Positions 15,729 through 24,607 of a DNA stretch of 56,450 bases are shown piece after piece. This stretch comes from Hyphomicrobiales bacterium. Its GTDB lineage: Bacteria; Pseudomonadota; Alphaproteobacteria; Rhizobiales; Rhizobiaceae. Numbering within the stretch: the first letter of the stretch is position 1; each line of letters opens with the position of its first letter. The DNA lies in contig UBYX01000052.1 in assembly GCA_900469955.1 (NCBI GenBank), positions 1 through 56,450 on the forward strand, written 5' to 3'. A program made the translations under genes and the position numbers. The notes below the pieces were generated by a model. That model was not told the origin of the DNA. It worked only from the letters and a program-made list of their open reading frames with translations, and searched no databases.

Positions 15729-16547
15729 TCAGAGGACCACGCGCGCAAACCGGCGAGGAGAAAGACCGTAACTTCGGGTGAAGACGCGGGTCATATGGCT
15801 CTGGTCGGCAAAGCCGCTGGCGAGCGCTGCTTCGACAAGGCCCGTGCCGGTCGCAATCATTCGGCGGGCTAGCTGGATCCGCCGCTGAACAAGATAGGCG
15901 TGTGGCGTAAGCCCGGTTGCCCGTCGAAAGGCCCTCAGCAACTGGAACTGGCTCATATCTGCGAGATCAGCAAGATCGGCGAGCGAAACGGGTGCCGCCG
16001 GATCGTCATCGATCCGCTCTCGAGCTGCTTGTACCTCTTGCGCGACGGAATCGGGCTTATGCGGTTTGCCGATCACATCGGCCAGTAGGGTCAGCATCAG
16101 TTCCTGGCAATCCAGATCGCCCCCGGTTTCGCTGCTTGTCATGGCCGAAAAGAGCCGCCGGGCGGTGTCTGCGAGCCCTGGGCTGGAAATCACCGGATGA
16201 GAGAATTCGACATCTTCCGCTTTGCCCTGCCGGATGTCAGCAACAGCGCTTGAGATGACGCCCGGATCAAAATAGAGCATCTGCCAGAAACGAGCGGCAT
16301 CACCAATGGGCGCACCATCGTGTACTTCCCCGGGATTGACGGTGATGACATCACCCGGACCAGCTTCAACGGGGCCGCGACCGCTTGCCGATTTCTGAGC
16401 ACCGTCCCGGATCACGCCCAATCCGAATTGATCATGGGTGTGGCGGGCAAAGTGCCGGTCCGATCGGGCCACAACCGCCTGCACGCCGACGATGCGGCAT
16501 TTCAATATATGAAATTCGTGTGGTCGCCTCGCCAGCATCCCCTTCAT
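15729..16547 (-). CDS. AraC-family transcriptional regulator with cupin domain
   Basis: A 272-residue regulator. The N-terminal half is an AraC-type cupin (FARHTHDQFGLGVI, then PGDVITVNPGEVHDG). The C-terminal ~100 residues are the double helix-turn-helix domain (MSQFQLLRAFRRATGLTPHAYLVQRRI and the second helix pair ending GLSPRRFAR). Convergent with the EthD-like gene, with no terminator between. It lies on the same strand as kynA, about 100 bp downstream of it. Its targets are not evident; the adjacent operon or kynA are candidates. Confidence 0.85.
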   Translation of the reverse strand: MKGMLARRPHEFHILKCRIVGVQAVVARSDRHFARHTHDQFGLGVIRDGAQKSASGRGPVEAGPGDVITVNPGEVHDGAPIGDAARFWQMLYFDPGVISSAVADIRQGKAEDVEFSHPVISSPGLADTARRLFSAMTSSETGGDLDCQELMLTLLADVIGKPHKPDSVAQEVQAARERIDDDPAAPVSLADLADLADMSQFQLLRAFRRATGLTPHAYLVQRRIQLARRMIATGTGLVEAALASGFADQSHMTRVFTRSYGLSPRRFARVVL

Positions 16548-16651
16548 CCCGATACGGTTGCCCGACTTAACCTTCTAAGACCCCTCTTAGGGGATGTCGA
16601 TCAATTCAACGATTGACACAGACAGGCAATATGGCGGCGGGATATTGTCCG

Positions 16652-17491
16652 CTAAAGAACCGTCCGCACCCGCCAAAGCTCCGGGAAGAGTTCGACCTCG
16701 AGCATTCTCTTCAGATATTGCGTGCCTGACGTTCCGCCGGTGCCGCGCTTGAAACCGATCACCCGCTCCACGGTCGTCACGTGATTGAAGCGCCAGCGTC
16801 GAAAGTAATCCTCGAAGTCGACGAGTTTCTCCGCCAATTCGTAAAGTTCCCAATAGCGTTCTGGTGCAAGATATATCTGTTCCCAGGCATGGAGCACCTT
16901 TTCGCTCGGTTTGCGGGCCACACGCCAGTCGCCGCGATTGGCGTCGTCGCCGATGTCGAAACCGCGTCGCGCGAGCAGCATCAGTGCCTCGTCATAAAGG
17001 CTTGGCCGTGCCAGAATATCTTCCAGCACGGTCATGACGTCGGCCCGGTGGACATGCGGACCGAGCATCGCCTGGTTGCGGTTGCCGGCCAAGAACTCAA
17101 TGGCGCGATATTGATAGGATTGGAAGCCGGAGGACTTGCCGAGTGAGGCACGAAATTCGGTATATTCGCTTGGCGTCATCGTGCGCAGCACATCCCAGGC
17201 GCTGTTGAGCTGCTCGAAAATGCGGGCCACCCGCGACAGCATCTTGAATGCCGGCTGCGGATTGTCGGCTCGAATAGCTGTCATTGCGGACGCAATTTCG
17301 TGGATGGCGAGCTTCATCCACAGCTCCGACGTCTGATGCTGAATGATGAAAAGAAGCTCATCATGCGCGTGGGAGAGTGGCTTCTGCGCGTCAAGAATGG
17401 CTTCGAGATGCAGGTAATCGGAATAGGACATCCGGTCGCCGAAGGACATTTCCGCACCGTCCTCTGCGGGGTCATATGGTTTCAAGCTCAT
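16652..17491 (-). CDS. kynA: Tryptophan 2,3-dioxygenase
   Basis: Haem enzyme that opens the tryptophan indole ring to N-formylkynurenine, the first step of kynurenine catabolism. Motifs match the family closely: FIIQHQTSELWMKL (substrate and haem pocket), SGFQSYQYRAIEF, and FNHVTTVERVIGFKRGTGG with the proximal haem ligand at His237. The length of 279 residues from ATG 17491 is typical; that start has GGAAAGAAGA upstream, whereas the in-frame GTG at 17503 does not look better. The usual partners kynB (formamidase) and kynU (kynureninase) are not adjacent, so the pathway must be completed elsewhere. Confidence 0.94.
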   Translation of the reverse strand: MSLKPYDPAEDGAEMSFGDRMSYSDYLHLEAILDAQKPLSHAHDELLFIIQHQTSELWMKLAIHEIASAMTAIRADNPQPAFKMLSRVARIFEQLNSAWDVLRTMTPSEYTEFRASLGKSSGFQSYQYRAIEFLAGNRNQAMLGPHVHRADVMTVLEDILARPSLYDEALMLLARRGFDIGDDANRGDWRVARKPSEKVLHAWEQIYLAPERYWELYELAEKLVDFEDYFRRWRFNHVTTVERVIGFKRGTGGTSGTQYLKRMLEVELFPELWRVRTVL

Positions 17492-17663
17492 TCTTCTTTC
17501 CACCTTGTCATCCAGCCACGGTCATGCTGCCTTCTTTGCGGTAGCTTGGGAAGTCCATGCCTCTAGCCTTGAGCCGGCGAACCTTGCGAAGCCACCATGA
17601 GAAGTCGCTTATGCCCTGCCGCTAGACGGACGTTTCATTCCTCGTCGCTTCGAAAATTGACCG

Positions 17664-17732
17664 TTGACAAGAAGGAAAAGATCACCCCTACTATGACACT
17701 AGAAGAATACATATTACATTATAGTGTAATAT
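17664..17732 (+). promoter_or_regulatory. Promoter candidate and perfect inverted repeat upstream of the hexosaminidase operon
   Basis: TTGACA at 17664-17669 and TACTAT at 17689-17694 could form a promoter with a long 19-bp spacer. Just downstream is a perfect inverted repeat, ATATTACA (17711-17718) and TGTAATAT (17725-17732), six bases apart, directly before the ribosome site AGGAGCGG (17734-17741). A second, looser pair, ACACTA (17696-17701) and TAGTGT (17722-17727), overlaps it. This looks like a repressor site controlling GNAT-nagZ-ABC. No regulator gene is adjacent. Confidence 0.5.
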
Positions 17733-17744
17733 CAGGAGCGGCGA

Positions 17745-18230
17745 GTGCCAGACCTGCTTGTCAGCCTATATTCCAAGGAAGTCGAAACGCTCATCAATAA
17801 AGCGGAGGCGCCATCTGGCGTGATCATTCGCGCGCCTCTTGCCCCCGAACTGCATATCGTCCGGGACTGGGTCCTTGCACAGTTCAGCGAGAATTGGGCA
17901 AGCGAGGTGATGGTCGCTTTTTCACGCCAGCCCGTCAGTTGCCTCATCGCAGTCAATCAGACGGGCCTGCAAGGCTTTGCCTGTTACGACGTGACAGCGC
18001 GCGGGTTTTTCGGTCCGACAGGGGTTGCTCCCGAGGCGCGCGGCAAAGGGATCGGCGTGGCACTTCTTGCCGCATGTCTACAGTCCATGAAAGCGCTTGG
18101 GCATGCCTATGCATTTATCGGTGATGCAGGACCGGTGGATTTTTACGTCCGCAGCGCGGGCGCCATCGTGATCCCTGCTTCCGATAAGGGGATCTACGAA
18201 GGAATGCTCAGAACTCCAACCAAGACATGA
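17745..18230 (+). CDS. GNAT-family N-acetyltransferase
   Basis: A 161-residue acetyl-CoA-dependent acetyltransferase. The acetyl-CoA motif A is clear: GVAPEARGKGIGVALL near residues 85-100, followed by a C-terminal FIGDAGPVDFYVRSAGA strand-helix. Start GTG 17745 has a strong AGGAGCGG. It is the first gene of an operon with a family 3 glycoside hydrolase and a chitobiose-type importer, so an amino sugar such as glucosamine, or a muropeptide amine, is a reasonable acceptor; that is inference. Confidence 0.8.
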   Translation: MPDLLVSLYSKEVETLINKAEAPSGVIIRAPLAPELHIVRDWVLAQFSENWASEVMVAFSRQPVSCLIAVNQTGLQGFACYDVTARGFFGPTGVAPEARGKGIGVALLAACLQSMKALGHAYAFIGDAGPVDFYVRSAGAIVIPASDKGIYEGMLRTPTKT

Positions 18231-18253
18231 AAATCCAATCGGGAGGCCAGCAC

Positions 18254-19276
18254 ATGTCCAAAACCCCGCTCGCTCTATTCGTGGGCCTGCCAAATCCCGT
18301 CCTGTCCGACGAGGAGTTTGCGCTTTTCCGGGAAACCAATCCGTTAGGGTTGTTTGTCGGGCGCCGCAATTTGAAGGGGCCGGATCAGGCCAAAAGGCTG
18401 ATCGCCCGCTTCCGCGAGGCCGTCGGCCGTGACGATGCGCCGGTCTTCACCGATCAGGAAGGCGGCCGCGTACAGCATCTTGATGCGGGGCCATGGCCGC
18501 GGTTCAGGAGTTTTGCGCAGTTTGCCGAGCTTGCACGCAGAGATCTCGAGCGCGGGAAGCGCGCCCTTCGTCTGTCCTCCCGCGCGATGGGGGCGATGAT
18601 GACGGAGCTTGGCCTTTCGAGCGGATGCTCGCCTGTTCTCGACCTGGTTTTTCCCACGACGAGCGATGTCATCGGCGAGCGCTCTTTCGGGGCAGATCCC
18701 GATTTCGTTGCCGCTCTCGGCCGCGAGGTCGTCGATGGTTTGATGGAAACGGGCTGCATCCCGGTGATGAAGCACATTCCCGGTCACGGCCGGGCGACGC
18801 TGGATTCGCACAAGGAACGGCCCGTGGTGGATGCGCCGGCCGAGACGTTGCAAGGTACTGATTTCAAGCCGTTCGTCGCCTTGAAGGACACGCCCTGGGC
18901 CATGGTCGCCCATGTCGTCTTCTCCGCTTACGACAAGGAGTTGCCAGCCTCCGTTTCGCCGGTGATGCACGACGTCATTCGCCGGGACATGGGTTACGAC
19001 GGGGTGTTGATTTCCGACTGCATTTTCATGGAATCGCTGCGCGGCAGCTTGCCCGAGCGGGTCAAGCAGGTGCTGGACGCCGGTTTCGACATCGCTTTGC
19101 ACAGCCACGGCGACATTCCCGAAAGCGAGGCGGCAGCCAGGGCGGCCCGACCGCTAACGGATGCCGCCCAGAAGCGGATTGCCGCCGGCAATGCCCGTCT
19201 CGGAAATCTCAAGATCGACTATCGCGCCGCTCACGCGGAAGTGGAGGAGCTCTTCCAAAGCGCATTTGTCGCCTGA
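18254..19276 (+). CDS. Beta-N-acetylhexosaminidase, glycoside hydrolase family 3 (NagZ-like)
   Basis: A 340-residue GH3 enzyme without a signal peptide, so cytoplasmic. It carries the family hallmark KHIPGHG at 173-179 (KHFPGHG in most NagZ) followed by ATLDSHKE with the catalytic-loop His, and the likely nucleophile Asp255 in GVLISD. The N-terminal half has the DQEGGRVQ motif of the substrate pocket. It should release terminal beta-linked GlcNAc from disaccharides such as chitobiose or GlcNAc-anhydroMurNAc. ATG 18254 follows GGGAGG. It sits between the acetyltransferase and a chitooligosaccharide-type binding protein, which favours hydrolysis of imported beta-GlcNAc disaccharides. Confidence 0.88.
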   Translation: MSKTPLALFVGLPNPVLSDEEFALFRETNPLGLFVGRRNLKGPDQAKRLIARFREAVGRDDAPVFTDQEGGRVQHLDAGPWPRFRSFAQFAELARRDLERGKRALRLSSRAMGAMMTELGLSSGCSPVLDLVFPTTSDVIGERSFGADPDFVAALGREVVDGLMETGCIPVMKHIPGHGRATLDSHKERPVVDAPAETLQGTDFKPFVALKDTPWAMVAHVVFSAYDKELPASVSPVMHDVIRRDMGYDGVLISDCIFMESLRGSLPERVKQVLDAGFDIALHSHGDIPESEAAARAARPLTDAAQKRIAAGNARLGNLKIDYRAAHAEVEELFQSAFVA

Positions 19277-19313
19277 CCAGCAAATCAAGCCATAATCAAC
19301 AAAGGGGAATGAG

Positions 19314-20963
19314 ATGAATAAAGTTGTTCTTGCAGCTGCAACGGCCCTGGCGCTGGTCTCAGGACCAGCAATGGCACAGACCGTCCTGACGGCAAATATC
19401 GAACCGGCCACGACCTGGGTGCGCAACTTCAACCCGTTTAATCAGACCTCGGCGCGTCAAAGCACGCTGGACTTCATCTATGAACCCCTGGTGGTCTTCA
19501 ATCGGTTCGACAGCAACAAGCCGATCTTCCGGTTGGCCGAAAGCTTCAAGCTCGCCGACGACCTCAAGAGCATTGAGTTTACGCTGCGACAGAGCCTCAA
19601 ATGGTCGGATGGGAAGCCGCTCACCTCGAGCGACGTCAAATTCACCTATGACTATCTGAAGAAGTTCCCGGCCCTCGATTTCGTCAGCATCTGGACCTTC
19701 ATTAGCGGCGTGGAGATTGTCGACCCGCAAACGATCCGGTTCACGCTCACCAATCCGAGTTCGCTTGCGGCTGAACAGCTTTCTCAGCTTCCCATTGTGC
19801 CGGAACATGTGTGGAAGGACATTGCTGATCCCGTAACATTTGCCAATGAGGCGCCTGTCGGCAGCGGCCCGATGACCGAGATCCCTCGCTTTACCGGCCA
19901 AACCTATGACCAATGCCGCAACCCACATTATTGGGAGGCGGAGCGCCTCAAGGTAGACTGCCTGCGCTTTCCGCAGCTTGCGGACAACAACCAGATCCTG
20001 ACTGCGACGGCGGGCGGGACGCTCGATTGGGGGGTGTCGTTCATTCCCGATGTCGACAACGTCTATGTCGCCAAGGATCCCGAGCATTATCACTACTGGT
20101 ATTCCCCAAGCAGCATGGTCGCCTTCCTGTTCAATCTGGAAACCGCCAACGAGAATAACAAGAAGGCCTTCAATGACGTCAAATTCCGCCGCGCGGTTTC
20201 CATGGCGCTCGACCGCGCGACGATGATCGACATTGCAGGTTACGGATATCCGACGCTCAACGAAGATCCTGGTCTGATGGGCGAACTCTACAAGAGTTGG
20301 GCAGACCCGTCCGTTCGGGCAGATCTCGGCAAATACGCAAAGTACGACGCCGAGGCTGCCAAGGCTCTGTTCGACGAGGCCGGGTACAAGGACAAGGATG
20401 GCGACGGCTTCCGGGACAATCCCGACGGTTCGAAGGTCGCCTTCTCTATAATCGTTCCCAATTCCTGGACCGACTGGGTCGACACGGTCAACATTGCCAT
20501 CGAGGGCATGCAGGCCGTCGGGATCGATGCCAAGATCGAGACACCGGAGGAGGCCGTCTGGACCTCCAGCCTGATCGGCGGCAAATTCGACGCGGCGATC
20601 AACAGTCTGCCGGCCTCCGCCTCACCCTATTATCCCTATAAACGTGCGTTCAGTGCATCGGACAAGGGCAAGACGCGCTTTACCGCGCAGCGCTGGTTCA
20701 ATCCGGAGGTCGAAAAGCTGGTGACGCAATTCACCCAGACCGCTGATCTTTCAAAGCAAAAGGAAGCGATGAACAAAGCTCAGCGGATCGTTGCTGAAAA
20801 CATGCCGATGATCCCGGTATTCAACAACCCCAACTGGTATCAGTACAACACCAAGCGCTTCACCGGCTGGTCGACCAAGGAAAACCCGTTCGTCAACCCC
20901 TCCATCTCACGCACCAATCCGGCCCGCCTTCTGCATCTATTGGCGCTGAAGCCGGTCCAATAA
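19314..20963 (+). CDS. Chitooligosaccharide-type ABC transporter substrate-binding protein
   Basis: A 549-residue periplasmic protein of solute-binding family 5 (DppA/OppA fold) with a signal peptide ending AMAQ near residue 22. As I recall the Vibrio chitooligosaccharide-binding protein (CBP), the resemblance is strong along the whole chain: VRNFNPF and DFIYEPLVVFN near the N-terminus, PVGSGP, HYHYWY, FRRAVSMALDR, NSWTDW, YQYNTKRFTGW and the C-terminal RLLHLLALKPVQ. Two Trp positions (in NSWTDW and FTGW) correspond to the Trp residues stacking on GlcNAc rings in CBP. I therefore predict beta-linked GlcNAc oligosaccharides, rather than peptides, as ligand. RBS AAAGGGGA precedes ATG 19314. Confidence 0.87.
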   Translation: MNKVVLAAATALALVSGPAMAQTVLTANIEPATTWVRNFNPFNQTSARQSTLDFIYEPLVVFNRFDSNKPIFRLAESFKLADDLKSIEFTLRQSLKWSDGKPLTSSDVKFTYDYLKKFPALDFVSIWTFISGVEIVDPQTIRFTLTNPSSLAAEQLSQLPIVPEHVWKDIADPVTFANEAPVGSGPMTEIPRFTGQTYDQCRNPHYWEAERLKVDCLRFPQLADNNQILTATAGGTLDWGVSFIPDVDNVYVAKDPEHYHYWYSPSSMVAFLFNLETANENNKKAFNDVKFRRAVSMALDRATMIDIAGYGYPTLNEDPGLMGELYKSWADPSVRADLGKYAKYDAEAAKALFDEAGYKDKDGDGFRDNPDGSKVAFSIIVPNSWTDWVDTVNIAIEGMQAVGIDAKIETPEEAVWTSSLIGGKFDAAINSLPASASPYYPYKRAFSASDKGKTRFTAQRWFNPEVEKLVTQFTQTADLSKQKEAMNKAQRIVAENMPMIPVFNNPNWYQYNTKRFTGWSTKENPFVNPSISRTNPARLLHLLALKPVQ

Positions 20964-21023
20964 GCGCGTGATGACTTTGGTAAGCGGCGTGCGTTGCGCC
21001 GCTTCCTGATCGAGGGAGTTTAC

Positions 21024-22004
21024 ATGGCTTTCCTGTTACGTCGGGTGGGGTTTTATCTGGCGGCCTTCGTCGCGGCAGCGACCATAAATTTTTTCCTGCC
21101 GCGCCTGATGCCGGGCGACCCCGTACAGATCATGTTCTCCAGCGCAGGCGCCGAATTGCCGCCGGAGAGCCTGCAGTCGTTGAAACTGACGTTCGGCTTC
21201 GTCGATGGGCCGCTTTGGCAGCAATATCTAACCTATCTCGCCAGCATCTTCACCGGGGATCTTGGCCGTTCGATCAAGTATTTCCCGGCTCCGGTCACGT
21301 CGGTGCTGGGTCAAGCTCTCGTGTGGACAGTGGGGCTGATGGGCATTGCGACGATCATCAGCTTCACGGTCGGCAGCTTGCTTGGCGTTCTTGCAGCTTG
21401 GCGGCGCGGTAGCGCCTTCGACGTGATCGTTTCGGTCGGAGCGATCTTCGCTACGTCGGTGCCCGCGGTGGTGACCTCGCTGATTGTGGTCTTTGTCTTC
21501 GGGTTTACGCTTGGCTGGTTCCCGAGCGGTTATGCCACCGATCCTCGTCTCGATCCCGCCTTCAGCCTGCAATATGTCGGCAGCGTCCTTTACCACGGTT
21601 TCCTCCCCATGGTGACGCTCTGCGCCGTGCTGACAGGCGGATTTGCGGTAACGATGCGTAACAACATGATCAATCTCCTCGGCGAGGACTATGTGGTCAT
21701 GGGACGCGCCAAGGGATTGTCCGATCACTACGTGATGATCTGGTATGCAGCTCGAAACGCACTGCTGCCGACTGTATCCTCGCTGGCAATCGCCATCGGC
21801 ACGATCCTCGGCGGCTCCCTTGTGACGGAGGTCGTCTTCAACTATCCCGGCCTCGGCAACATTCTCTACCAGGCAATCCTGGCGCGCGACTATCCGGTGA
21901 TCCAGGGACAGCTTCTGATCATGACGGCAACCATGCTGATCGCCAACTTTATCGTCGACGTCAGCTATGTCCTGCTTGATCCACGGCTAAAGGGAGCCTT
22001 GTGA
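21024..22004 (+). CDS. Peptide/oligosaccharide-type ABC permease (DppB-like)
   Basis: A 326-residue membrane subunit with a first helix at the N-terminus, a periplasmic segment, then the conserved RLMPGDP near residue 25 and the coupling loop YVVMGRAKGLSDHYVMIWYAARNALLP. A GGSLVTEVVFNYPGLGNI motif near the end is characteristic of DppB. I prefer ATG 21024 with GAGGGAG at 21012-21018 over the upstream in-frame TTG 20994. In Vibrio the chitobiose importer has the same DppB/C/D/F architecture. Confidence 0.88.
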   Translation: MAFLLRRVGFYLAAFVAAATINFFLPRLMPGDPVQIMFSSAGAELPPESLQSLKLTFGFVDGPLWQQYLTYLASIFTGDLGRSIKYFPAPVTSVLGQALVWTVGLMGIATIISFTVGSLLGVLAAWRRGSAFDVIVSVGAIFATSVPAVVTSLIVVFVFGFTLGWFPSGYATDPRLDPAFSLQYVGSVLYHGFLPMVTLCAVLTGGFAVTMRNNMINLLGEDYVVMGRAKGLSDHYVMIWYAARNALLPTVSSLAIAIGTILGGSLVTEVVFNYPGLGNILYQAILARDYPVIQGQLLIMTATMLIANFIVDVSYVLLDPRLKGAL

Positions 22005-22005
22005 T

Positions 22006-22896
22006 ATGCGGGTTCTGTTCGACGGCCTGTTGCGCAACCGCAAGGCGCTTATCGGCGCGATCATTCTTGTCTTCGTCCTGTTCGCTGCGATCGCCGCACC
22101 CCTTCTAACCCAATATGATCCCTCGGCGCGCGTGGGCCGGCCGCATCAGCCGCCGTCGTTCGATCATCTCTTGGGAACCACACGCATTGGACAGGATGTC
22201 TTTGCGCGACTGCTTTACGGCGCCCGCACGTCGCTTGCCGTGGGGTTCGGCGCAGGTTTGCTGATCACGGCGATAGGGACGGCCCTTGGTATCATCGCCG
22301 GCTATCGCGGCGGCAAAACGGACGAAGTCATCAGTTTCCTGACCAATATGGTTCTGGTCGTTCCGAACCTGCCGCTCCTGCTCGTGCTTGCCGCCTTCAT
22401 CGGTCAGGCGAGCCCTTTGGTGATTGCACTCATCCTCGGGATGACCTCCTGGGCATGGGGAGCGCGCGTCACTCGGGCTGAAACGCTGTCGCTCAAGCAG
22501 AAGGATTTCGTCAAGGCCGCGGAGATGATAGGCGAGCCCCAGTGGCGGATCATGACCTTCGAGGTGTTCCCCAACCTGATCTCCATCGTCGGGATCAATT
22601 TCATCGGCAGCGTCATATTCGCAATCATTACCGAGGCGACGCTGGAATTTTTGGGCCTGGGCGACCCGAGAGCCGTTTCTTGGGGAACAATGCTCTACAA
22701 CGCCCAGAAGGCATCGGCGCTTTCGGTCGGCGCCTGGTGGGAAATCCTGATCCCATGCTTTGCCCTGGCGCTTCTGGGCCTAGGCATGTCGCTCCTCAAT
22801 TTTGCCATCGACGAGGTTGCCAACCCTCGGCTTCGCACGGGAAATTGGCGCAATCGCTGGGTCTTCCTCGTTCGGTCGGGGGAGGGGCGGCTTTGA
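22006..22896 (+). CDS. Peptide/oligosaccharide-type ABC permease (DppC-like)
   Basis: A 296-residue partner permease with the DppC marks LGTTRIGQDVFARLLYGARTS after the first helix, and a coupling loop ETLSLKQKDFVKAAEMIGEPQW. One base separates it from the DppB-like gene, and its stop overlaps the next start (TTG 22893), so the operon is translationally coupled. It forms the channel with the DppB-like subunit. Confidence 0.88.
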   Translation: MRVLFDGLLRNRKALIGAIILVFVLFAAIAAPLLTQYDPSARVGRPHQPPSFDHLLGTTRIGQDVFARLLYGARTSLAVGFGAGLLITAIGTALGIIAGYRGGKTDEVISFLTNMVLVVPNLPLLLVLAAFIGQASPLVIALILGMTSWAWGARVTRAETLSLKQKDFVKAAEMIGEPQWRIMTFEVFPNLISIVGINFIGSVIFAIITEATLEFLGLGDPRAVSWGTMLYNAQKASALSVGAWWEILIPCFALALLGLGMSLLNFAIDEVANPRLRTGNWRNRWVFLVRSGEGRL

Positions 22897-23696
22897 AAAC
22901 ACCGCTGCTGTCGGTAAGAAACCTTACCATCGACTATATCGGCGACAACAGGGATTTCCGAGCGGTCGACGACGTCAGCTTTGACGTCGCGCCTGGCGAA
23001 GTCTTCGGACTTGCCGGGGAATCTGGATGCGGCAAGAGTACCATAGCCTTTGCCGTCAGCCGCCTGCATAAACCCCCGGCGCTGATCCGCCGGCAGAGCA
23101 AGATCCTTTTAAACGGGCGTGATGTGCTGGATCTGGCTCCACGGGAACTGGCGGCCTTCCGCTGGCGTGAAGTCGCAATGGTCTTTCAGAGCGCCATGAA
23201 TTCGCTCAATCCCGTATTGCGGATCGAGGACCAATTCCATGATGTCCTGACGACGCACACGGCGATGACGAAAGCGAAAGCGCGTGAGCGTGCCGCCGAA
23301 ATGCTGCGGCTCGTCGATATTTCTCCCGATCGCCTGCGCGACTATCCACACCAGTTCTCCGGGGGCATGCGCCAGCGCATCGTAATCGCCATCTGTCTGG
23401 CGCTCGACCCAAAGCTGGTGATCATGGACGAGCCGACCACCGCCCTCGACGTCGTCGTGCAGCGGGAGATCCTTCAAAGGATCAACGATCTTCGCCGCAC
23501 ATTCGGGTTTTCGGTCCTGTTCATCACGCATGATCTCGGCCTGATGGTGCAGTTCTGCGACAGGATCGGCATCATGCTGGCAGGCAGGCTGGTTGAGGTA
23601 AACGCAGCCGAGGCAATCTTCCGGACGCCGAGCCATGACTATACGAAAAAGCTGTGGTCGTCCTTCCCCTCGCTGCATGGAGGCGCGCTGTTGTGA
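22893..23696 (+). CDS. Peptide/oligosaccharide-type ABC ATPase (DppD-like)
   Basis: A 267-residue ATPase with Walker A GESGCGKST, Q-loop VFQSAMNSLNPV, signature FSGGMRQRIVIAICLA, Walker B LVIMDEPTTALDVV and switch FITHDLGLM. The start is TTG 22893 inside the previous stop region, with a strong GGGGGAGGGG ribosome site. It ends earlier than many DppD proteins (about 320), lacking the Cys-rich C-terminal tail of dipeptide importers, which also fits a sugar importer. Confidence 0.86.
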   Translation: MKTPLLSVRNLTIDYIGDNRDFRAVDDVSFDVAPGEVFGLAGESGCGKSTIAFAVSRLHKPPALIRRQSKILLNGRDVLDLAPRELAAFRWREVAMVFQSAMNSLNPVLRIEDQFHDVLTTHTAMTKAKARERAAEMLRLVDISPDRLRDYPHQFSGGMRQRIVIAICLALDPKLVIMDEPTTALDVVVQREILQRINDLRRTFGFSVLFITHDLGLMVQFCDRIGIMLAGRLVEVNAAEAIFRTPSHDYTKKLWSSFPSLHGGALL

Positions 23697-24607
23697 ACAA
23701 GGCTATTCTCGTCCTCGACGGTGTGACGAAGACCTTCGGTCAAGGACCCTCGACCGTCTATGCCGCGCGGTCGGTTTCGTTCTCTCTTCACGCGGGCCGA
23801 GCGCTGGCGCTGGTCGGGGAATCGGGTAGCGGCAAGACGACCTGCGCGCGGATGGCGATGAGGGAATATCAGCCGACCGGAGGGCGGATCCTTTACAAGG
23901 GTAAATCCCTTGCCGGTGCGACTTCGTCCGACATTGCAGATTACCGGCGGGCAGTACAGATGATCTTCCAGGATCCATTCGCTTCGCTCAATCCTGCGCA
24001 TACGGTCGCCTATCACCTGGAGCGGCCGCTGAAGCTTCATCGGCCAGAAATCAAAGGGGCGGCGGTACAGGCGGCCATCCATGACCTGCTGCGGCAGGTG
24101 CAACTGGATCCGGATATCGTTACCCGCAAATACCCTCATGAGCTTTCCGGGGGGCAGCGCCAGCGTGTCAATATCGCCCGGGCGCTCGCCATACGGCCTG
24201 AAGTGATCGTCGCGGACGAGCCGACATCCATGCTGGACGTCTCGGTTCGCCTTGGAGTTCTCAACCTGTTGAACGAAATGAAGCAGCAAATGAACCTCGC
24301 GCTGCTCTACATCACACACGACATCGCCACGGCTCGCTATATCGCCGAAGACATCGCCGTCATGTATGCCGGTCAGGTCGTGGAATGGGGGCCGACCGAG
24401 CGGGTGATTGAAAATCCGATCCACCCTTATACGCGGCTGCTGCTGTCTGCCGTGCCAGACCCGCAGATACGCTTCGACGACTCGCGGGCGCAACTGCGAT
24501 CCGAAGAGGTAGAGGATATTCGTCGAGGGTCGGGCATGCCTCAAAATGAGGCGCTGGAATATGAAGCCGGACATTTCGCGCGAAGACTTGCAATACAACC
24601 CGGATGA
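23693..24607 (+). CDS. Peptide/oligosaccharide-type ABC ATPase (DppF-like)
   Basis: A 304-residue second ATPase. Walker A is GESGSGKTT, followed by Q-loop IFQDPFASLNPAHTV, signature LSGGQRQRVNIARALA, Walker B VIVADEPTSMLDVSVR and switch YITHDIATARYIAE. GTG 23693 overlaps the DppD-like stop. The C-terminal HPYTRLLLSAVPDP segment is typical of DppF/OppF. It is the last gene of the hexosaminidase-importer operon. Confidence 0.88.
   Translation: MNKAILVLDGVTKTFGQGPSTVYAARSVSFSLHAGRALALVGESGSGKTTCARMAMREYQPTGGRILYKGKSLAGATSSDIADYRRAVQMIFQDPFASLNPAHTVAYHLERPLKLHRPEIKGAAVQAAIHDLLRQVQLDPDIVTRKYPHELSGGQRQRVNIARALAIRPEVIVADEPTSMLDVSVRLGVLNLLNEMKQQMNLALLYITHDIATARYIAEDIAVMYAGQVVEWGPTERVIENPIHPYTRLLLSAVPDPQIRFDDSRAQLRSEEVEDIRRGSGMPQNEALEYEAGHFARRLAIQPG

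Noticed and set aside
17664..17694. MerR-type promoter because of the 19-bp spacer
   Set aside because: No MerR gene is nearby and the dyad lies downstream of the -10, not inside the spacer, so repressor control is more likely.
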